A stretch of 64,000 nt of DNA from Streptomyces sp. AC550_RSS872 (GTDB lineage Bacteria > Actinomycetota > Actinomycetes > Streptomycetales > Streptomycetaceae). The stretch is taken from contig NZ_JAGMUL010000026.1 of assembly GCF_019049285.1 (NCBI RefSeq), positions 124,001-188,000 on the forward strand, read 5' to 3'. The notes under the pieces are model-generated. The model worked only from the letters and a program-made list of their open reading frames with translations, had not been told where the DNA came from and made no database searches. Both the position numbers and the translations under genes were made by a program. Below are positions 58,280 to 64,000 of the stretch, piece by piece (the stretch's first letter is position 1; the number at the start of each line of letters is the position of its first letter).

Positions 58280-58822
58280 TCAGCCCTGTGGCCCCAGGTA
58301 GCCCAGTGACGCCTCGATCCGCCCGGCCAGATGGTCACGCTGTCCCCGTACCGAGGAAACCGCCAGCCAGGTACGGCACTTGCTGGCGAGCAGCAGGCCG
58401 AAGCTCTCGGCCTCCTTCTCCTCGGCCTGGTCGAAGTGGTCGCGGGCGGCGACCTTCAGCACCGTCGACCGTAAGTCGGCGTCGTCTTGGAGGAGCCGGG
58501 CCGCCACGGTGGCGCCCTCGACGCTGTGGCTGCCGTGGCCGGCCTTCATGTGCCACAGCTCGTGGCCGAGGATCACCAGCTGGTGGTCGGGCGCGGTGCG
58601 TTCCTCGATCACCACGAGGTCCTGGTCTGCCATGTCGAGCCACAGCCCACTGGCGGTACCGGGCGGGAAGGCGGCGGTACGGAAGTGGACGGGCCGGCCG
58701 CGGCGTCTGCTCATCGCGTCGCACAGCGCGCGGTACAGCTTCTCCGGCGGCGCGGGCGCCGAAAGCGCCAGCTCCGCGACCAACTCGCCGCACAGGCGGC
58801 GCATTTCCCTACCGATGCCCAC
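58280..58822 (-). CDS. ImmA/IrrE-family metallopeptidase-like protein
   Basis: A 180-residue protein with zinc motif HELWHMKAGH (His87, Glu88, His91). Members cleave or inactivate a partner XRE-type repressor, which here is the gene immediately upstream (21-base gap). Cysteine residues and an otherwise helical body are visible. In Streptomyces such pairs are common outside prophages. No integrase or phage genes are nearby. Confidence 0.87.
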   Translation of the reverse strand: MGIGREMRRLCGELVAELALSAPAPPEKLYRALCDAMSRRRGRPVHFRTAAFPPGTASGLWLDMADQDLVVIEERTAPDHQLVILGHELWHMKAGHGSHSVEGATVAARLLQDDADLRSTVLKVAARDHFDQAEEKEAESFGLLLASKCRTWLAVSSVRGQRDHLAGRIEASLGYLGPQG

Positions 58823-58843
58823 TGGTCTCCCGTTCTCCCCGGA

Positions 58844-59494
58844 TCACGACTCGGGCCGCTTGACGCTCTCCAGGAGCATGTCCAGCCACTCCGCGACCTT
58901 GTCGCGATGCTGGTCGGTGGGAAGTTGGGCGGCCCGCCAGGCGATGCCGCGCACCCCGTGGTCCTGGAGGAGTCTCTCCAGCGGATCCTCGGCCGACTGG
59001 GCCGCCTCACGCTCGGCGAGCTTCTGGAGCAGGTCCTGCTCGGTACGCTGGAGCGCGCCCGCGAGCGCCTCGGGGTCCTCGGCCGTGAGGAATCCGGCGT
59101 GTACCCGGTAGAAGCGCTGGATGGCGTCGCAGTGCTCCATGGTGGGGCGCCGGTCGCCGTTGATGAGGGCGCCCGCCTGCTGCCGTGACATGCCCGCGCC
59201 GTCAGCGATCTCCTGCTGGGTGTACTTGCGGCCGTTCGGCTTGAGGCGGGTGCGCCGCAGCAGATCGAGGCGCTGGAGGAACCGGGCCTGTACATCGGGC
59301 TCGCCCGCGGGGCGCCCGCTCAGCAGGGCCTTGATCACCGGCACCGGGACGCCGGAGGCGACGGACAGACGGCCGGTGTCGAAGACCTCCGCGTGCGGCA
59401 CGCCGAGCCGGTCGGCGAGCGCGGTGACACGAGCGACGACGGCCGGCAGCTCAGCCGTCGGCGTAACGCCCGGACCCTCGATGCCATCCGTCAC
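58844..59494 (-). CDS. XRE-family helix-turn-helix regulator
   Basis: A 216-residue DNA-binding protein. The helix-turn-helix is YTQQEIADGAGMSRQQAGALINGDRRPT (about 95-125), with an acidic helical tail. I chose the GTG at 59494 (TDGIEGPGV), with GGAG 8 bases upstream; the longer frame to 59596 lies in the promoter. It forms a two-gene unit with the ImmA/IrrE protein, its likely antagonist. Confidence 0.85.
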   Translation of the reverse strand: MTDGIEGPGVTPTAELPAVVARVTALADRLGVPHAEVFDTGRLSVASGVPVPVIKALLSGRPAGEPDVQARFLQRLDLLRRTRLKPNGRKYTQQEIADGAGMSRQQAGALINGDRRPTMEHCDAIQRFYRVHAGFLTAEDPEALAGALQRTEQDLLQKLAEREAAQSAEDPLERLLQDHGVRGIAWRAAQLPTDQHRDKVAEWLDMLLESVKRPES

Positions 59495-59717
59495 CGACAG
59501 ATCTCCTACGTCTCTCACAGGCTTCTCACAAGCGGTTGCCGTGAACTCGACGGAGATTACCGGGTAGTTCGAACTCACATCCAGGTCTCGCCACAACTGT
59601 GTCCAATTTCAGCCGTCAACCGGCACGGAATGCCACGATAGTTGACACGGCTCCGGCGTGGGCAGCAGGATCAAGGCGCCGCGTGAAGGCCGCATAGGCA
59701 AGAGGGGTGACCTCTCG

Positions 59718-60380
59718 ATGGCATATCAGGCAGGTGGACAGCGGTCCGTACCGCGGTCCGTCCCCGAGCGGTCCGAGGCCGAGGCGTACCTACGGGACTA
59801 CGCCACCCTCGTGGAGGCCGTGCCCTTCCCGTCCGTCGTCGTCGACCACCGCTGGGACGTCGTTCTGGCGAACACCGCTTTCGCGTCACTTTTCCGTTGT
59901 GTGGGCCCGCATCCGACGGCAATGCCCGACGACAACTTCCTCAGGTTCGTGCTCTTCCATCCGGACGCGAGCACGGTCCTCGGCGACCACGAGTCCAGCT
60001 GGTGCCTGCCGATGCTGGCCCACTTCGCCGCCGCCGTGGAGTTGCACGGCCATGACCACGGCCTCCAGGCCATCCGCCGCGAGATCGCCCAGGACCCCCT
60101 CATGGAGGCCGCCTACCGGCAGGGCCTGCCGCACTGGATCCGCGCGGTCGGCGAGCGGGCGGTCGCCCAGGACGGCGCCGTACGCCCGCTGCTCCACCCG
60201 GATCCGCGCTGGGGCGCCACCGACTGCCGGGTCGTCGACGAGACGCCCCGCACCCTGCGCGAGATGGGCCACACCCGGCTGACGCTGGTGCTGCGCGAGG
60301 TGCGCCGCGACCGGCCCAGGGCGCGCGCGGTGCGCCGCGGCGCCGCCCGTCTGCGCGTGGTGCCCACCCCCGAGGACTGA
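59718..60380 (+). CDS. Stand-alone MmyB-type ligand-binding domain protein
   Basis: A 220-residue protein matching the MmyB-like regulator ligand domain: TLVEAVPFPSVVVDHRWDVVLANTAFASLF and FLRFVLFHPDAS. In full-length regulators this follows an XRE helix-turn-helix, which is missing here; residues 1-30 are too short to hold one. It is divergent from the XRE/ImmA pair, so it could act with that DNA-binding protein. The ATG at 59718 is preceded by AGAGGGG. Confidence 0.75.
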   Translation: MAYQAGGQRSVPRSVPERSEAEAYLRDYATLVEAVPFPSVVVDHRWDVVLANTAFASLFRCVGPHPTAMPDDNFLRFVLFHPDASTVLGDHESSWCLPMLAHFAAAVELHGHDHGLQAIRREIAQDPLMEAAYRQGLPHWIRAVGERAVAQDGAVRPLLHPDPRWGATDCRVVDETPRTLREMGHTRLTLVLREVRRDRPRARAVRRGAARLRVVPTPED

Positions 60381-60464
60381 CCGGGGCACCGTCGGCGTTC
60401 AGGTCGTCGACGGCGCCCCGTCAGAGCTTCCGCGCAAGCCGCGCGCGGTGAGTGGAGGCGTTCC

Positions 60465-61268
60465 TCATGTGACGACCTTCCCGGGGGGACCGGTCTCGGT
60501 CCCCCCGCGCTTCGCCGTCTGGATCTGCTCGTACACATGGGTGCGCAGTTCGGCGAAGCGCGGGTCGACGCGGGTGTGCAGCTGGTCGCGCTCGGCGGGC
60601 AGGTCGACCTTCAGCTGTTCCTGGACGACGGTGGGGGAGGCGGACAGGACGAGCACCCGCTCGCCCAGGTACACGGCCTCGTCGATGTCATGGGTGACGA
60701 ACAGGATCGTGATGCCGCGGTCCCGCCACAGCCCCCGGACCAGGTCCTCCAGATCGGCCCGGGTCTGCGCGTCCACGGCGGCGAACGGCTCGTCCATCAG
60801 CAGCACACGGGGCTCGTACGCGAGCGCGCGGGCGATGGCGACGCGTTGCTGCATGCCGCCGGACAGCTGCCACGGATACGCCCCGACGGCATCCGTCAGC
60901 CCGACCGACTCCAGCGCGTCGCGCACCAGCTCCCGGCGTCGCGCCTTGCTCAAGTCCTTCTGCCTGAGCGGGAGTTCGACGTTCGCGCCGACCCGCATCC
61001 AAGGGAACAGACTGCGTCCGTACTCCTGGAAGACGAACGCCATACCGGGCGGTGGACCGGTCACCCTCCGTCCCTCCAGGAGCACTTCGCCGCTCGTCGG
61101 CGTGAGCAGCCCTCCCATGCACTTCAGCAGAGTCGTCTTGCCGCAGCCCGACGGGCCGACCAGACAGACCAGTTCGCCCGCTTCGACGGTGAAGGTGAGG
61201 TCGCGCACCGCCTCCACGCGCCGTCCGGAACCCTCGTAGACCTTCTTCAGGCCGCGTACGTCGAGCAT
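60465..61268 (-). CDS. ABC transporter ATPase, nitrate/sulfonate type
   Basis: A 267-residue ATPase: Walker A GPSGCGKTT, Q-loop FVFQEYGRSLFPWM, signature LSGGMQQRVAIARAL, Walker B VLLMDEPFAAVD, H-loop VTHD. It energises the two permeases upstream (SsuB/TauB/ThiZ class). It ends the four-gene leftward operon. The ATG at 61268 is preceded by AAGGGGCGGG. Confidence 0.94.
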   Translation of the reverse strand: MLDVRGLKKVYEGSGRRVEAVRDLTFTVEAGELVCLVGPSGCGKTTLLKCMGGLLTPTSGEVLLEGRRVTGPPPGMAFVFQEYGRSLFPWMRVGANVELPLRQKDLSKARRRELVRDALESVGLTDAVGAYPWQLSGGMQQRVAIARALAYEPRVLLMDEPFAAVDAQTRADLEDLVRGLWRDRGITILFVTHDIDEAVYLGERVLVLSASPTVVQEQLKVDLPAERDQLHTRVDPRFAELRTHVYEQIQTAKRGGTETGPPGKVVT

Positions 61269-61292
61269 GACCCGCCCCTTCACGGTGTTCAC

Positions 61293-62072
61293 TCAAGACC
61301 GCCGGGTGGTCGCACGCAGACCGCGATACCAGCCGAGCACCCGGCGCTCGACCAGCTGGAAGACGACGGAGAGCAGGAAGCCGAGCAGACCGAGGACGAG
61401 GATGCCGGTCCACATGTCGGGGATGGCGAAACTGCGCTGGAACTGGACGACGGTGAAGCCGATGCCGTTGTTCGCGGCGAACATCTCGCTGATGACCATG
61501 AGGATGATGCCGATCGAGAGGGCCTGGCGCAGTCCGGCGAAGATCTGCGGGCTCGCCGAGCGCAGCACCAGATGGCGCAGGCGGGCGATGCCGGTGACGC
61601 CGTAGGAGCGGGCCGTCTCCAGCATCACCGAGTCGACCGCGCGCACGCCCTCCACGGTGTTGAGCAGGATGGGCCAGACGCAGCCGCTCGCGATCACGAC
61701 GATCTTCATGGTGTCGCCGATGCCCGCGAACAGCATGATGACCGGGACCAGCACGGGCGGCGGCACGGCTCGCAGGAACTCCAGGACCGGCTCGAACACC
61801 GCGCGCACCTGGCGGTAGGAGCCGATGACCGTGCCGAGCGCGACGCCGACCGCGGCGGCCAGGGCATAGCCGCCCAGGAGGCGCAGGAGGCTCGGTACGA
61901 CGTCCGTGCGCAGGCGGTCGGCGGTCCAGACGTCCGGGAAGGTGTCGAGGATCATCCGCAGCGGCGGCCAGAAGGGGTCGGTGCTGCCGTTCGACGCCGC
62001 CCACCACACGGCGACCAGCACCGCGGGCAGCGCGACGACGAAGAGCAGCCTCAGCAGCAGGCGTCCGATCAC
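61293..62072 (-). CDS. ABC transporter permease (SsuC/TauC type), second
   Basis: A 259-residue inner-membrane permease with about six helices and the EAA-like loop LETARSYGVTGIARLRHLVLRSASPQIFAGL. The GTG overlaps the preceding permease stop (GTGA). Two different permeases imply a heterodimer. Confidence 0.9.
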   Translation of the reverse strand: MIGRLLLRLLFVVALPAVLVAVWWAASNGSTDPFWPPLRMILDTFPDVWTADRLRTDVVPSLLRLLGGYALAAAVGVALGTVIGSYRQVRAVFEPVLEFLRAVPPPVLVPVIMLFAGIGDTMKIVVIASGCVWPILLNTVEGVRAVDSVMLETARSYGVTGIARLRHLVLRSASPQIFAGLRQALSIGIILMVISEMFAANNGIGFTVVQFQRSFAIPDMWTGILVLGLLGFLLSVVFQLVERRVLGWYRGLRATTRRS

Positions 62073-62842
62073 ACCGCCACCTCCCCGCGCACCGACTGGT
62101 GCCAGGCCAGCGCCCGCCGCTCCACCGTCCGTGCGCCGACGTTGATGAGCAGCCCCAGCAGCCCCGCGACCACGATCAGCGCGTACATCTCCGGCACCGC
62201 CTGCGAGGTCTGCGCGACCGCGATCTGCCGGCCCAGCCCCGGTGCGCCGATGACGAGTTCGGCGGTGATCGCGAGGATCAGCGCCACCGCCGCGGCGAGC
62301 CGTACGCCGGTCATGACGTACGGCAGGGCCGTCGGCCACAGCACATGGCGCACGCGTGCCCAGGTGCCGAGTCCGTAGCTGCGTGCCGTCTCCTCGGCGA
62401 CCGGGTCGATGTCCTGGACGCCGTACAGGGTCTGGATCAGTACCTGCCAGAAGGAGGCGTACACCACCAGCAGGAGCACCGACTTGAGTTCGGTGCCGTA
62501 GAGCAGTACCGCCAGCGGGATCAGTGCCACCGACGGGATGGGGCGCAGGAACTCGATCGTCGAGGCCGTCGCCTCGCGCAGGTACGGCACCACCGAGACG
62601 AGCACGCCCACGACGACACCGGCGCACACCGCGACGGCCAGGCCCAGCGCCCAGCCGGTGAGCGTGTCGCCGAGCGCGCTCCAGAAGGCGGCGTCGGCGG
62701 CCTCGTGCACGAGCGCCTCGGCGATCCGGCTCGTCGGCGGTACGTAGGCCTCCTTGACCAGGCCGAGCCGCGGCGCCGCCTCACCCAGGGCGAGGAAGGC
62801 CGCGAGTCCGGCCGCACCGAGTGCGACGTTCCCGCCCCTCAC
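62069..62842 (-). CDS. ABC transporter permease (SsuC/TauC type), first
   Basis: A 257-residue permease. The EAA-like loop is EETARSYGLGTWARVRHVLWPTALPYVMTG. I chose the GTG at 62842 (RGGNVALGAAGL), which overlaps the binding-protein stop (GTGA); a longer frame to 62944 would overlap that gene by 100 bases. Confidence 0.9.
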   Translation of the reverse strand: MRGGNVALGAAGLAAFLALGEAAPRLGLVKEAYVPPTSRIAEALVHEAADAAFWSALGDTLTGWALGLAVAVCAGVVVGVLVSVVPYLREATASTIEFLRPIPSVALIPLAVLLYGTELKSVLLLVVYASFWQVLIQTLYGVQDIDPVAEETARSYGLGTWARVRHVLWPTALPYVMTGVRLAAAVALILAITAELVIGAPGLGRQIAVAQTSQAVPEMYALIVVAGLLGLLINVGARTVERRALAWHQSVRGEVAV

Positions 62843-63807
62843 GGCAGGAGCGCGTCCAGGTCGGGCGTCTTCTTGAAGAGGCCGTCCGTCTCGCCGAGCT
62901 TCATCAGGGCCTCGATGGACGACCGGTTCGCCTCGGCCGGCCACTTCGGCAGGGTGACCTTCGCCAGCACGTCCGCCGGGATCTTCGTGTACGTCGTGAT
63001 GATCTGGCGGGCCTCGTCCGGATGGGCGTCGGCGTAGGCGAGGGACTCGGCGGTGGCGTCCTGGAACTTCTTCACCACCTCCGGGTTCTGCTGCGCGTAC
63101 TGCGTGGACGCGAAGTACATGGCCACGGTGAGGTCCGGGGCGACGTCCACCAGGGGTGAGGCGATCTCCACGCCGCCCTGGGTCTTGATGGTGGCGGTCG
63201 CCGGCTCGACCACCATGGCGGCGTCGATCTGGCCCTGGTCGAGGGCGGCCGGCATCTGGTCGAAGGCGAGCTCGACGAAGTTCACCTTGTCGGGATCGCC
63301 GCCGGCCTTGCGCACGGACTCGCGGACGGCGGTCTCGTTGATGTTCTTAAGGGTGTTGATGGCGACCTTCTTGCCCTCCAGCTCCTTGGCGGACTTGACC
63401 TGGCTGCCCTTCTTGACCATGAGGGCGCCGAAGTCCTCGCCCGCCACCCCGGTCGACGCGATGCCGTTGGCGACCGCCTTCACCGGGACGCCGTTGGACT
63501 GGGCGACCATCAGGGACGTCACATTGCTGAACCCGAACTGGAACTGTCCGCTCGCCACGCCCGGCACGATCGCCGCGCCGCCCTGCGCGGTGGTGAACTC
63601 CAGCTTCAGGCCCTGCTTTTCGAAGATCCCCTGCTTCTGGCCGAGATACAGCGGCGCGACATCGACGATCGGGATGAGTCCGACCCTGACGGTGGTGATC
63701 CCGCCGGACGACGCGCCCGGGTCCGACGAACCGCCGTCGGACGAGCCGCAGGCCGTCGCGACGAGCAGCAGGGCGCCGGCGGTGAGACCGGCCGACAGAC
63801 GACGCAT
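62839..63807 (-). CDS. ABC transporter substrate-binding lipoprotein (SsuA/NMT1 type)
   Basis: A 322-residue binding protein with a lipoprotein signal (RRLSAGLTAGALLLVATAC, lipidated Cys20) and the fold of nitrate/sulfonate/pyrimidine-precursor binders (VRVGLIPIVDVAPLYLGQKQGIFEKQGL, VASGQFQFGFSN, DAAMVVEPATATI). The ATG has AGGAGGA upstream. It is the first gene of the importer operon. The ligand is undefined: alkylsulfonates, taurine, nitrate or a thiamine precursor are all possible. No riboswitch was recognised upstream. Confidence 0.92.
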   Translation of the reverse strand: MRRLSAGLTAGALLLVATACGSSDGGSSDPGASSGGITTVRVGLIPIVDVAPLYLGQKQGIFEKQGLKLEFTTAQGGAAIVPGVASGQFQFGFSNVTSLMVAQSNGVPVKAVANGIASTGVAGEDFGALMVKKGSQVKSAKELEGKKVAINTLKNINETAVRESVRKAGGDPDKVNFVELAFDQMPAALDQGQIDAAMVVEPATATIKTQGGVEIASPLVDVAPDLTVAMYFASTQYAQQNPEVVKKFQDATAESLAYADAHPDEARQIITTYTKIPADVLAKVTLPKWPAEANRSSIEALMKLGETDGLFKKTPDLDALLP

Positions 63808-63851
63808 GGCTCCTCCTGTACAGACAACGGTGCAGCGGTGTTCCGACAGGT

Positions 63852-63868
63852 TGTGCGCAAGGCGCACA
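63852..63868. promoter_or_regulatory. Palindromic operator candidate upstream of the importer operon
   Basis: TGTGCGCAAGGCGCACA is a perfect 7-3-7 inverted repeat 45 bp before the binding-protein start, placed where a repressor would block initiation. Confidence 0.55.
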
Positions 63869-63965
63869 GTAGTGCGCGAGAAGGCCCAGCGGGAAGGTGG
63901 AAGTCTCAACCGAACCGGGTCACACGGGTTCCCCGACAACATGGTTGACACCATTGGAGGTGGCG

Positions 63966-64000
63966 ATGCTTCCGGGAGACCGCGCACCGCACTTCGTGAG
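63966..64000 (+). CDS. Start of an unidentified gene (partial)
   Basis: An ATG at 63966 with GGAGG 6 bases upstream opens LPGDRAPHFV before the window ends. The L-x-G-D-x-A-P-x-F pattern is seen at the start of peroxiredoxin-like and some oxygenase-like proteins, but eleven residues are too few to decide. An inverted repeat ATGGT-TGAC-ACCAT (63941-63954) overlaps its promoter/leader. Confidence 0.6.
   Translation, partial: MLPGDRAPHFV

Noticed and set aside
58280..59494. Prophage or toxin-antitoxin island around the XRE/ImmA pair
   Set aside because: No integrase, structural phage gene, attachment repeat or toxin fold is visible; flanking genes are ordinary chromosomal ones.

Overview
The window is high-GC actinobacterial DNA with strong third-position G/C bias, GTG and TTG starts and many 1-4 base stop/start overlaps. 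It is almost certainly a Streptomyces chromosome. From memory, the gene order resembles the S. coelicolor stretch from SCO6650 (pterin-synthase-like) through SCO6655 (third GTP cyclohydrolase II), SCO6658-SCO6663 (pentose phosphate genes) and SCO6673 (phosphopantetheinyl transferase); this was not checked by alignment.

Region 1 (about 0.4-7.9 kb) is the most unusual part. It holds a CDP-alcohol phosphatidyltransferase, a dehydrogenase-like protein, a 6-pyruvoyltetrahydropterin-synthase fold that has lost its catalytic triad, a family 4 glycosyltransferase, a SAM methyltransferase, a flippase-like membrane protein, a creatininase-family amidohydrolase, and a GTP cyclohydrolase II whose key Tyr is Met. 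The last change is the one reported to stop the reaction at the formylated pyrimidine FAPy. Together they look like a pathway from GTP to an unknown, possibly membrane-linked and glycosylated pyrimidine or pterin product.

Region 2 (8-12 kb) has a serine hydrolase, a drug-type MFS exporter with its TetR repressor and twin palindromic operators, and an F420/flavin-type split-barrel protein. Region 3 (12.2-17.5 kb) is a quinate/shikimate catabolic locus: transporter, TetR, NAD-type dehydrogenase and a fused dehydroshikimate dehydratase. Its two promoters share a 15-bp candidate operator. Region 4 (17.5-28 kb) has a repeat-domain membrane protein, a histidine phosphatase, and a tightly packed operon tkt-tal-zwf-opcA-pgi-gnd with a palindrome at its promoter, next to an AraC-type regulator.

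Region 5 (29-36.5 kb) has a GerW-like protein, a secreted GH16-CBM6 glucanase, an IclR regulator whose stop codon is formed at the edge of a 167-bp hairpin element, and a MarR-controlled acyl-CoA operon. Region 6 (36.5-54.7 kb) is a divergent glycan-use locus. Leftward are a sugar kinase, ABC importer, GH2, and exported phosphoesterase and PHP proteins. Rightward are a DeoR regulator, GH4, GH38 and GH29. It looks built to import and dismantle mannose-, galactose- and fucose-containing glycans.

Region 7 (54.9-64 kb) has an ATP-grasp enzyme, a metallophosphoesterase coupled to an Sfp-type transferase, an XRE/ImmA-IrrE pair with a stand-alone MmyB-type ligand domain, a nitrate/sulfonate-type ABC importer, and the first codons of one more gene. 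No rRNA, tRNA, CRISPR array, prophage or complete insertion sequence was recognised.
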